In this document: positions 42,557 through 50,556 of the stretch, in pieces
Position numbering within the stretch: the stretch's first letter is position 1
Layout: every line of letters starts with the position of its first letter
NCBI GenBank assembly: GCA_963774415.1
Contig: CAVZEU010000004.1
Coordinates: forward strand, 124,001-188,000
Reading direction: 5' to 3'
Length of the DNA: 64,000 bases
Source of the DNA: SZUA-36 sp963774415
Lineage (GTDB): Bacteria > Pseudomonadota > Gammaproteobacteria > Xanthomonadales > SZUA-36
Translations under genes and position numbers: made by a program
The notes under the pieces: model-generated
Told to the model about the DNA's origin: nothing
Database searches by the model: none
The model's input: only the letters and a program-made list of their open reading frames with translations

Positions 42557-44182
42557 ATGGCAGAACAAAAAATCGGCGAAACGCCAACCGCTCCCGTCTG
42601 GCTCGATCCAGTAATCCCAAAATCCCGAGGTTTGGATTTGCTGGGCTTGCGTGCCCCTGTGCAATTCGTTGGCAATCGCATGATGAACGGGATCACCACA
42701 ATCACGCCCGCCGTTCGCTATCTGTCGTTGAGGGCCTGGTTACTCAGAACGTATGCAGAGGCACAGGGACTTGATGAATGGCGCTCATTTCACGATTGGT
42801 CAGCCAACGCAGAGGCGGCTATCGCCATCGGAAATCGCGTCGCCGAAACACACGCACTTGGGATCGTTGGGGCCGGAGAGGCTGCCAACCTATCTGACGG
42901 TGCTGGCGAGAGCATTGATCTCAAAGCATTGGTTCGACAACTGGCCATTTCCATCTATGCAAATCCCTCTCGCGAACTCGGGATCAGCTATGAAAGGTCA
43001 AGTGGAATTCATGGGCTTTCTGAAGAGCGTGGTATCCTTCTTGCTTCAGCGGCAGAAGAACAACTCAGAACCTCAAGCATCGCCGTCCAACTTAAAAACA
43101 ACCAACCTCTTGAACGTGCATCAGTCAGAGACCTGAAGGAATTTGGGAAGTTGTCCGCTCTGAACGACATTCCGGACCAAGAGTGCCTTGGTCTGATCGA
43201 TGCAGTGATGCCGCCCGAGCCGGGACCGCAGGAGAAAAATCGAGTCGCGAGTTTCAGTTTGATTCTTGCTCTCGCTGAATCCCTTAAAAGAACGCCAACA
43301 GAAGACGATATTTTCAAGTCAGTTACGAGCTATGAGTCCACTGTTCCTCACCAACTGGACTTCATCCGGGATGGCTGGTTGGCATATCTGGCACGAGATG
43401 TTGTTGCGGTCTGCCATGAAGGTGCTTTTGCTTGCATTGTTGAAGCACTGGAAATCACTCAATCAGAACGTGGCGCCAGCGTTTTGAAAGATGATGTGAT
43501 TGAGGCAGCTCTTCGAAGGGCTGTATTGAATTCAGATCTCCTAACGAGGGTTGGGATCGAGTTACCACACAACCAGATCGATCAACTGAAGTATGGCGAT
43601 CTGTTGAATCAGCTTTTGAGTAAAGAGCGACTCTCATCGAAATCGGACACCCTGCTGGCAAGGTGGGCCAACGGCCCTTCTGAAAGAGCAACTGCCTCAC
43701 TTGCCGAAGCATCTGGAGGTGATGCCAGTGTTCTGCTGCCCTTCAGCTGGGCGCTTGTTTACTTCAGAGCACTGGCAGACCAACAAACCACCGATCAGCT
43801 GTCGCCGCTGTTTTCTCGTCAGGGATGGGCCAGGATTGGTTTGGCGGAAGTCATCAAACCGGAAGTCGAACGTTTTGTGGAAGAAGACTGGACTTACATG
43901 GAGGTTCTTCGAGAGTTGTTTCAAAGGACAGTAGACCAGCATCTTCGAATTGCTTGGACCAGACTGAGGTTTGAGCGTGAGCCAAAAGATGTGGCAGTCA
44001 TTACGAGTGACGGACGTCGGTGGAGTTCGCGCAGGGATTTCATGCCTGGTCGGTCAGCGAGCAGGCTTGATCAAGCTATATCCTGGCTTCAGCAGCTTGC
44101 ATTGATCGATGCATCGGGTCTCACAGATCGCGGAGAATCGATCCTGAGAAGAAACATCGCTGCCTTGGGGTTGGTTGAATGA
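42557..44182 (+). CDS. Unknown 541-aa protein, first gene of a coupled pair with a PLD-like protein
   Basis: The N-terminus GETPTAPVWLDPVIPKSRGL reads on into a mostly helical protein with a conserved-looking start (NGITTITPAVRYLSLRAWLL) and a C-terminal winged-helix-like end (LDQAISWLQQLALID). No catalytic motif is obvious and I do not recognise the family. Its stop overlaps the next start by 4 bases, so the two proteins probably work together, as sensor/scaffold and effector. Position in a defence-rich stretch supports that. Confidence 0.55.
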   Translation: MAEQKIGETPTAPVWLDPVIPKSRGLDLLGLRAPVQFVGNRMMNGITTITPAVRYLSLRAWLLRTYAEAQGLDEWRSFHDWSANAEAAIAIGNRVAETHALGIVGAGEAANLSDGAGESIDLKALVRQLAISIYANPSRELGISYERSSGIHGLSEERGILLASAAEEQLRTSSIAVQLKNNQPLERASVRDLKEFGKLSALNDIPDQECLGLIDAVMPPEPGPQEKNRVASFSLILALAESLKRTPTEDDIFKSVTSYESTVPHQLDFIRDGWLAYLARDVVAVCHEGAFACIVEALEITQSERGASVLKDDVIEAALRRAVLNSDLLTRVGIELPHNQIDQLKYGDLLNQLLSKERLSSKSDTLLARWANGPSERATASLAEASGGDASVLLPFSWALVYFRALADQQTTDQLSPLFSRQGWARIGLAEVIKPEVERFVEEDWTYMEVLRELFQRTVDQHLRIAWTRLRFEREPKDVAVITSDGRRWSSRRDFMPGRSASRLDQAISWLQQLALIDASGLTDRGESILRRNIAALGLVE

Positions 44183-46788
44183 ATCCGCGTGAATTTTGCC
44201 GTCTTCAGGGCTATCAGACCACTCTACTGCTGACGTATACTTTCGACCCCCTATTCTTCGAGCGTCTCGCTCTCCCCGATCTTTTGGCCTCCGGCAGCAG
44301 CGAAATCTTGATCTGTGCCGATGGGAGTGAGATCGACCACTCCAAACCATCGTGGCTCGGTCAGGTCATGCATCTCGGTCGTCGGTACCAACTCATCCCC
44401 ATCAGTGTTGGCGGGGCATTCCACCCCAAGATCATCATTAAAGCCAATGGCTCGGGTGGCGCGGTTTGGGTTGGTTCCGCCAACATCACGTATTCGGGGT
44501 GGTCCGTAAATCGGGAATTGGGAACCGCTTGGACTATCGGCCCTGACCAGGTAGACAGCGGGGCATGGCTCAAGCCATTGTTGGCCGGTCTCCGAGGCCG
44601 AGGGGCAATGAGCCAAGAAGATGATGCTATCGAACGGCTGTTGATGCACGACTGGCTGGCGAAAGCTGAAACCACCGCTACCGAACAGCCGCATTTCGTA
44701 TTGAGTACTTTTGATGAAGCAACACTGGCAGCACAGCTTGCCGCGAGATGGTCTGGACGTTCCTTTCAAGAAGCAAAAATTTGTACCGGTTCCACGGATG
44801 CAAGAGGCCGGTTTTTGCAATGGCTTCATGAGACATTTGGAATATCAAGAGCTACCGTTTTGGTCGATCCGGGTCGATCCTCCTTCGACTTAGATGAACT
44901 CGCAAAGCTTCCTCTTGAAGTTGACGTAAGGTCTTTGGATTCAGAAAGCCCTAGGCCCATGCACGCCAAGTTCATTTGGCTGGAAGGTGGGGATGGTCCC
45001 GCTGCCTGTTTTGGCTCTGCCAACTGCTCGGCAGCTGCATGGACGGTTCCATATCGAATGTCTGGCAATGATGAATTAGTTGTTGTTTACGACACACCTT
45101 CCGTTGAGTCTTTTAAAGATGCTTTGGGGGTGTTTGAGCAGGCTTCGAAACCCGTTCAAACGAGACGCGTGGAAGATATTTGTGATTCAAAAGAACTTCA
45201 AACAAAGAGCCATCGTGTTGTCAGTTCAAACTGGGACCCAGACACCAAGGTCCTTCTCATCCAACTAGACACGCCGTTAGCGGACGGATGGTCGGCTATT
45301 GCAGCCGTGCAAGGGCAAGATCTGCCTTGCTCCCCGCCCAACTCTCAGGAGCCATGGCTGTTAGCAAAGAATTCGGAGGGTTTCAGTGAGACAGGGACAA
45401 TTTTCGGCGACCTATATCTTTATGATTCCCAAGGGGTCAGCGAGAGGCATCTACTGTGGATTAATCATCTGGGTGATCTCAGGCACGCATCCAGAGGAAA
45501 AAATCTAGCAGAAGCTCTGCATGGGTTTACCAGAGCCCGTTCCAACGCAGAGAGACACCGCTATCTTAAATCGCTTCATCAGTTAGCATCTGAACTGCTC
45601 ACCAACCCGGAGGCGTTTCGAGACCCCAAACATCTGGTCGACCGTACTCAACCTGAGAGAGGGGAAACTGACAAACCAACTGCTACTCCAATCGACCCCA
45701 ATCAACTAGTGCAATCCCTAAAGGAAATCCGACTTCAGGAACAAGTCGACAAACAAGGCTCAGGATCCACGGTTTCGATGAGTCTAACCGGTGTGTTTCG
45801 GCTTTTGTTCGAGTCCATTCTTGCTGAAGGATTTGATGATGAGCTTAACGATCCAGAAGGCGAGGAAGACGAATCCGACAAAGATGAGAATCCGAACAAG
45901 CATATTAATCCCAAGCTTCGGGGGCCGACAGAAAAACCAGCGACACAGGAACCCGAACAGGAAGAGCTTGACGATCGGGTTCGTTCCAGACTGGTAGGTC
46001 AAGTTGAAGAATTTCTCGACACACTCTCCAGTAGTGGGTTTGCTGAGGCCGCAACCGCCACCCAAATGGTTCAAGCTATTGCGTACATTTTGGGTCTAAC
46101 CCAAGTTGCCAAAATCGATGGCTGGGCAACACCAGCGGAAGCCGATCTGTGGAGCAGGAGAGTAATCGAGGTCGTACTTATTAAGCCCTATCAAGGGTCG
46201 CACGGCTTGATCCGATACGTCCAGGAACGGTATGAGGAAGAAGGCAATCGCGACTCCTTCAGAAGAATTGTCGGCGACGGGACAGTGTGGGCTGCCCTTT
46301 TAGCCGTACTTTCAAATTTGCGCTGGGACGGCCCTGGAGGCTTCATGGAGCAAGCCCTTACCCTTCACGAGGTTTTTCGAGATCAGGCCCTGTTGGCAAA
46401 TACTAATGCGGGTAAGTTGAGCTATCTGGTCGACAACGACAAGCTTCTTCGTCTGGAGAACGCTCTAAATATCGTTCCCAAAATTGATGATTTAACCGAG
46501 AGGCTTGAAAAAAAATTGCGCGACATTAAGGCTGCCAGGGGGGAGCCTGAGGACAATGCCCCGACTGTCTACACGGAAGGTGACTTGATGTGGCGCCAAG
46601 CGGCTGGCTGGGCAGTCTGCAGATCAACAACAGACCACACGTACACAACCGTACCCGCGTACTTACACAAGAAGGGGAAAGATGTGAAGCTGTGCTATGG
46701 CTGGTATTGGAACGTTAACCAGTTGGCGGAGGAAGATAAAGGGCTAAGCCAACTGCTGCTCGATTTAAAGCATGCATTTGACGCCTAA
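44179..46788 (+). CDS. 869-aa PLD-like (HxK-type) nuclease-fold protein
   Basis: Two phospholipase-D-type half-sites are visible: FHPKIIIKANGSGGAVWVGS with ANIT (residues ~80-105) and MHAKFIWLEGGDGPAACFGS with ANCS (~260-285). Each is an HxK(x4+)G/GSxN motif. The middle (~460-640) is charged and acidic (GEEDESDKDENPN). The last ~230 residues are helical. PLD-fold proteins in defence systems cut nucleic acid. It is coupled by ATGA overlap to the 541-aa protein. Confidence 0.65.
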   Translation: MNPREFCRLQGYQTTLLLTYTFDPLFFERLALPDLLASGSSEILICADGSEIDHSKPSWLGQVMHLGRRYQLIPISVGGAFHPKIIIKANGSGGAVWVGSANITYSGWSVNRELGTAWTIGPDQVDSGAWLKPLLAGLRGRGAMSQEDDAIERLLMHDWLAKAETTATEQPHFVLSTFDEATLAAQLAARWSGRSFQEAKICTGSTDARGRFLQWLHETFGISRATVLVDPGRSSFDLDELAKLPLEVDVRSLDSESPRPMHAKFIWLEGGDGPAACFGSANCSAAAWTVPYRMSGNDELVVVYDTPSVESFKDALGVFEQASKPVQTRRVEDICDSKELQTKSHRVVSSNWDPDTKVLLIQLDTPLADGWSAIAAVQGQDLPCSPPNSQEPWLLAKNSEGFSETGTIFGDLYLYDSQGVSERHLLWINHLGDLRHASRGKNLAEALHGFTRARSNAERHRYLKSLHQLASELLTNPEAFRDPKHLVDRTQPERGETDKPTATPIDPNQLVQSLKEIRLQEQVDKQGSGSTVSMSLTGVFRLLFESILAEGFDDELNDPEGEEDESDKDENPNKHINPKLRGPTEKPATQEPEQEELDDRVRSRLVGQVEEFLDTLSSSGFAEAATATQMVQAIAYILGLTQVAKIDGWATPAEADLWSRRVIEVVLIKPYQGSHGLIRYVQERYEEEGNRDSFRRIVGDGTVWAALLAVLSNLRWDGPGGFMEQALTLHEVFRDQALLANTNAGKLSYLVDNDKLLRLENALNIVPKIDDLTERLEKKLRDIKAARGEPEDNAPTVYTEGDLMWRQAAGWAVCRSTTDHTYTTVPAYLHKKGKDVKLCYGWYWNVNQLAEEDKGLSQLLLDLKHAFDA

Positions 46789-46915
46789 TCACTCTGTTTC
46801 AATAGTGAGAAGAGATAACCAAACGACCTGTCTACCGCCGTTTATTTTTGCTGCTTGGCATTTCGTTAATACTTACAAATCAAAACTTGCCAATAGTGAA
46901 AGCGAGAAAGCAGAC

Positions 46916-47122
46916 ATGGCACCGAGTAATTCTGAGTCGCATAACCTATCTCGTTTCCTCGAAGCCCAGGAAAAAGTCTATCCCCGCGTCCTCGCCGAAC
47001 TGCAAAACGGCCGTAAGCGCAGCCACTGGATGTGGTTTATCTTCCCGCAGATCAATGGGCTCGGGTTCAGTTCGACGGCGAAGTTCTATGCGATCAAGAG
47101 CCATGTGCCTGGCCCAGTCTAA
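46916..47122 (+). pseudogene. Truncated DUF1810 gene
   Basis: The first ~62 codons (NLSRFLEAQEKVYPRVLAEL, KRSHWMWFIFPQINGLG, FYAIKS) match the DUF1810 copies at 33859 and 48539. After 47103 the sequence changes abruptly to an hsdM fragment in another frame. Confidence 0.75.
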
Positions 47123-47229
47123 TCAAGAAAGACGGCGACGAGTTGTCCGATCATTACAGCTACACCCTCGAAGCGCTGGGCAATGAGAAAGGCCCGCTCA
47201 GCCCAATTTTCAGCAAGTCGCAGAAATAG
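47104..47229 (+). pseudogene. hsdM fragment fused to the DUF1810 relic
   Basis: The frame reads LIKKDGDELSDHYSYTLEAL and GNEKGPLSPIFSKSQK, matching HsdM residues ~63-98 coded at 28050-28160 (IRKDGDELFDHYRHTLEALA). Only ~40 codons remain. It ends 5 bases before a palindrome of the winged-helix locus. Confidence 0.65.
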
Positions 47230-47233
47230 GTAT

Positions 47234-47306
47234 ATATGCGATTTGCATATAGCATATAAGGGCCATGGCAATTCAGATCGAAATATGCTATATGCATATA
47301 GCATAT
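47234..47306. promoter_or_regulatory. Two palindromes before the second winged-helix gene
   Basis: A perfect 24-bp palindrome at 47283-47306 (halves ATATGCTATATG / CATATAGCATAT) overlaps the start codon at 47305. A degenerate version with three mismatches is at 47234-47257. The perfect one is identical to that at 35812. A likely autoregulatory operator. Confidence 0.6.
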
Positions 47307-47874
47307 GAAAACTAAATCACATGGAAAATCGGTCGCCATGCAGCGAGCCAGCGGCCGGCAGTGGGTGCTGAAGCCGCAGGATCTGGCCGTTGCGCTAAAG
47401 CTGGTGGTGTTGCAGGGCCGATGGTTGCCCTATGCCACCTTGGGTGAGGTCATGCGCTTGTCTCGCTTCGAGGCGCACGCCGCCGTGCAGCGTTTGCTGG
47501 CGGCACGTTTGCTGGCGGAAGTCGACTCTCAGCCCCGACCGGTGCTTGCGACGCTGCGGTCGTTCGTGGTTTTTGGGGCGCCTTATGCTTATCCCGTTGT
47601 GCGCGGCGAGATGACCATTGGTTTTCCGACCGCGCACGGCGCTGCTCCGTTGAAAGACATCATGGCAGCGACCGACGAGCCGCCGCCGGTGTGGCCGCAT
47701 CCCGAAGGCATCGCCAGGGGACCGGGATTGCTGCCCTTGTACGAGAGTCTACCCCTGGCTGCGCAGGACGATGCCGCGCTTTATGAATTGCTGGCCCTGT
47801 TCGACGCCTTGCGGGCCGGTCAGGCGAGGGAGCGGGAGTTGGCGAAAAATTTTCTTGAAAAACGACTGCGGTGA
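47305..47874 (+). CDS. Winged-helix regulator/antitoxin, second locus
   Basis: This 189-aa protein has WVLKPQDLAVALKLVVLQGR (~23-42) and a helix-turn-helix (LGEVMRLSRFEAHAAVQRLL). It shares with the 26651 product the segment GFPTAHGAAPLKDIM...DEPPPVWPHPEGIARG. Its stop overlaps a GTG start of the following nucleotidyltransferase relic (GTGA). With the partner destroyed it is probably an orphan. Confidence 0.6.
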   Translation: MKTKSHGKSVAMQRASGRQWVLKPQDLAVALKLVVLQGRWLPYATLGEVMRLSRFEAHAAVQRLLAARLLAEVDSQPRPVLATLRSFVVFGAPYAYPVVRGEMTIGFPTAHGAAPLKDIMAATDEPPPVWPHPEGIARGPGLLPLYESLPLAAQDDAALYELLALFDALRAGQARERELAKNFLEKRLR

Positions 47875-48312
47875 AGGAGGGCGGCATCGCTAACGACCCC
47901 AATCTGGATATTTTGGTTCCGATTGCACAGGCCCTCGGGGATTTATGTCAGTCGCTGGTCTTCGTGGGCGGTTGCGCTACCGAATGGCGGGATCATTCGG
48001 CTCATTACCGGGCCGCTGTTTTTGGCGACGAAGCTTGAGGCCTTTCATGGCCGTGGCCGGAAAGATTATCTGGCGAGCCATGATCTCGAGGACCTCATTA
48101 CAGTGATCGATGGGCGTCGGGAACTGCTGGACGAGATTGAGCGTGCCGACGCGGAAGTGAAACGCTTTATCGCCGGTGAATTGAAAGGGCTGCTGGAAAA
48201 TACGGACTTTTTAGCGGCATTGCCGGGTCAACTGCCGGGCGATGCGGCCAGTCAAGCACGTCTTCCTGAGCTGATACAAAGAATACGTTTAATCGCACAA
48301 TTGGACCAATGA
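47871..48312 (+). pseudogene. Nucleotidyltransferase gene with ~95 codons deleted
   Basis: The start (DPNLDILVPIAQALGDL...LVFVGGCAT) matches the N-terminus of the 27165 protein. After a junction near 47975 the frame changes and reads LPNGGIIRLITGPLFLATKLEAFHGRGRKDY to IRLIAQLDQ, matching its C-terminal 115 residues. The DxD active-site segment is missing, so the product cannot be active. Confidence 0.7.
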
Positions 48313-48357
48313 TCCAATCGCCGGCGATTGGTGGCAAAGGATTCTTTTACCGATGCC

Positions 48358-48377
48358 CGCGTTTCCGCGGAAACGCG
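48358..48377. repeat. Partial copy of the dispersed two-hairpin repeat
   Basis: CGCGTTTCCGCGGAAACGCG is present but the TGTTAAAT part is not. The interval 48378-48538 shows no gene. Confidence 0.5.
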
Positions 48378-48538
48378 GATATTCATAAGTTAGTCACTAA
48401 CCGGCACTTTGCAACCAATTGCACGCTCTTCACTCAAACACATACTTCCAAAACTTTTCGATCAGACGCACTATAAGGTTCCATCCAGCCGAAACAAAAC
48501 CTTTCAATTAGCCGACACTGACTTCCTCTATATTCTGT

Positions 48539-48961
48539 ATGACAGCCGACCCTTACAACCTCACCCGCTTCACCGAAGCCCAGGAAAAGGTCTACCCCCG
48601 CGCCCTCGCCGAACTGCAAAACGGCCGTAAACGATCCCACTGGATGTGGTTTATCTTCCCGCAGATCGACGGGCTCGGGTTCAGTTCGACGGCGAAGTTC
48701 TATGCGATCAAGAGCCGGGACGAAGCAAAAGCGTATCTCGATCACCCGGTGCTGGGCGCGCGATTGCAGGAATGCACGGAGGCGGTGCTCGCCAACCAGG
48801 ATCGTTCCATCTCGGAAATATTCGGCTACCCGGATGACCTCAAGTTCAAATCCTCCATGACGCTGTTCGAGGCCGTGGCCGGGCCGGGCTCGGTGTTCGA
48901 GCAGGCGATCGATCAGTGCCTGGGTGGACAGCGTGACTCCAGGACACTAGATTTGCTTTAA
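48539..48961 (+). CDS. DUF1810 family protein (second full copy)
   Basis: This 140-aa protein is almost identical to the product at 33859 after the first few residues (NLTRFTEAQEKVYPRALAEL). It belongs to the right copy of the 702-bp direct repeat (48554-49255). Confidence 0.88.
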   Translation: MTADPYNLTRFTEAQEKVYPRALAELQNGRKRSHWMWFIFPQIDGLGFSSTAKFYAIKSRDEAKAYLDHPVLGARLQECTEAVLANQDRSISEIFGYPDDLKFKSSMTLFEAVAGPGSVFEQAIDQCLGGQRDSRTLDLL

Positions 48962-49255
48962 TCAGACTGATGTCTTCTCAATGAATCCCACAGAAAAGAA
49001 CGCCGAATGCCCCTTCTGCCGTCCTGACGAAGACAGGATAATTTTCCGATCCGAGTGGGTTAAGTGTATCTGGGATGCATATCCGCTGAACCTGGGCCAT
49101 GCACTGCTCGTTCCGCACCGCCATATAACGAGCTGGTTCGACGCAACGCACGAGGAACAAGTTGCTCTTACGGCCGCCATCGCACAAGCCAAAAGCGCGA
49201 TCGAAGATCGGTTCTCACCACAAGGTTACAACGTAGGTTTTAATGACCAGGAAGC
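48554..49255 (+). repeat. 702-bp direct repeat, right copy
   Basis: Nearly identical to 33880-34581, in the same orientation and with the same internal spacing. Identity stops at the codons for NDQEA in the HIT gene, just before a 56-base palindromic element. Confidence 0.9.
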
Positions 49256-49334
49256 GGCCGAAAGTCAGGACACCCGCAACTTTTCGTTCCTAAATACATG
49301 GGGGTCCACACTTCTTGCTTTTTACTTGGGATAG
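48981..49334 (+). pseudogene. HIT-family gene truncated before the triad
   Basis: The first ~92 codons equal the HIT gene at 34307. The His-triad segment is replaced by codons read through a 56-base palindromic element (ESQDTRNFSFLNTWGSTL). The catalytic residues are lost. Confidence 0.8.
49261..49316. repeat. 56-base palindromic element truncating the HIT copy
   Basis: AAAGTCAGGACACCC ... TTCCTAAATACATGGG and GGTCC form an imperfect inverted repeat. Same length and largely the same sequence as 37153-37208. Confidence 0.6.
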
Positions 49335-50479
49335 CCGGTTAGCTCCATGTAGCCTTTGCCGCGGTTTCCAGGCCCGCTCCCGCTTACCGTTACCGTACCC
49401 TCCCAGTATGGAAAGTCCACCGCCATCCACTGGTTTTCAATGGTGGCCTGGATTTCGAACTGCCGGTCGACTTGCGGCAGGGAGACGCGCCAGTGCAGTG
49501 GCAGATCACGGCCGGCAACCCGGCTTTTTTGCACCGGTACAAGCTGTATCCGGCCAGGGTCTAAAGGCGTTGTACTGCCATCGGGCGCCATCAGGTTGCC
49601 TTGCAGATAGTTTGCGACACCCTTCTGACCAGGTTTCCCGCGCACCTGGAACAACATCAGTTTTTCACCACTTTCAAGATGCAGCGAAAACCAGTCCCAG
49701 CCAGACTGCTCTCGCTGCAGAAACTGGCTGCTCCACTCCCTGTCCAGCCAGGCATCACCCTCGACCGGGATCACTTGTCCGGCAATGGTCAGTTGACCGC
49801 TGGCTTTGAGGAATGGCTGGCTGTAATAATAGGAACCGCCACCATCGGCGTGCTTGGCTGAAAAACCCGCCTCACCCTGCAGGACCAGCGGCGCCGTGCC
49901 TCGTAATTGCAGGTGCATGGCGTTATCTGCTTGCCTCGCCTTGACCTCCAGCGGCAACCATTGCTCACCGGTACTGCGTAATTCCCAGTCATCCAGCCAG
50001 GCGGAAAATGGCTCGACCGTGACGCCTGCCCGGGATTTTTCGTCAGCGTCACCGCCACGTGCATAGCGCTGGAACGAAAGGTGGCCAGTGGGCGTGGTCA
50101 TGGCCATATGCGCCATAAACACCTGGTTATTTTGTAAATTTCCCTCCGGCCCAGGAGAATCAGGCTTGGAAGAATCAGGCTTGGAAGAACCAGGCCTTGC
50201 AGAACCGGGCGTTTGAATTGCCAGGCGGAACAACGTCCACTGTGCGCCGTAACTTTCTCCCGCTGCGTCATGCAGGTTGGCGGTCAGGTACCACCACTCG
50301 ATGCGGTAATCGGGGTGCGCCCCGTGGTCGCGTGGAAACACCAGCGCCTGACCCGGCTGTGCCTGTGCATAGGTGTCTGCACCCTTGGCCAGCACCGCAA
50401 GCCCCGAATCATGATCATTTGTCTCAGCCGGCCCGCAACCACCGGTCAATATCAGCTGTGCGCTGAGCAGGGCAGTCAT
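49322..50479 (-). CDS. AttH/CrtC-like lipoprotein of an ABC export locus
   Basis: The start ATG 50479 gives a lipoprotein signal MTALLSAQLILTGGC with the lipid-attachment Cys at 15. The body shows the lipocalin-like AttH/CrtC pattern (IEWWYLTANL, GEAGFSAKHADGGGSYYYSQ, DAWLDREWSSQFL, WDWFSLHLESGEKLMLFQVR). Such genes usually sit with a LolD-like ATPase and FtsX-like permease, as here. A 53-bp inverted repeat has landed just upstream, separating the start from any ribosome site. Confidence 0.8.
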   Translation of the reverse strand: MTALLSAQLILTGGCGPAETNDHDSGLAVLAKGADTYAQAQPGQALVFPRDHGAHPDYRIEWWYLTANLHDAAGESYGAQWTLFRLAIQTPGSARPGSSKPDSSKPDSPGPEGNLQNNQVFMAHMAMTTPTGHLSFQRYARGGDADEKSRAGVTVEPFSAWLDDWELRSTGEQWLPLEVKARQADNAMHLQLRGTAPLVLQGEAGFSAKHADGGGSYYYSQPFLKASGQLTIAGQVIPVEGDAWLDREWSSQFLQREQSGWDWFSLHLESGEKLMLFQVRGKPGQKGVANYLQGNLMAPDGSTTPLDPGRIQLVPVQKSRVAGRDLPLHWRVSLPQVDRQFEIQATIENQWMAVDFPYWEGTVTVSGSGPGNRGKGYMELTGYPK

Positions 50480-50486
50480 TAGATGT

Positions 50487-50539
50487 GGGGTCAGAGTAAA
50501 GGGACAGAGTAAATTACTCTGTCCCTTTACTCTGACCCC
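50487..50539. repeat. Long perfect inverted repeat upstream of attH
   Basis: Arms of 26 bases begin GGGGTCAGAGTAAAGGGACA and mirror at 50514-50539. It is the same type as the GGGGTCAGGTT palindrome at 61541. It lies between the permease stop and the lipoprotein start. Confidence 0.75.
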
Positions 50540-50556
50540 GTCACCCAGTTTTGTTC

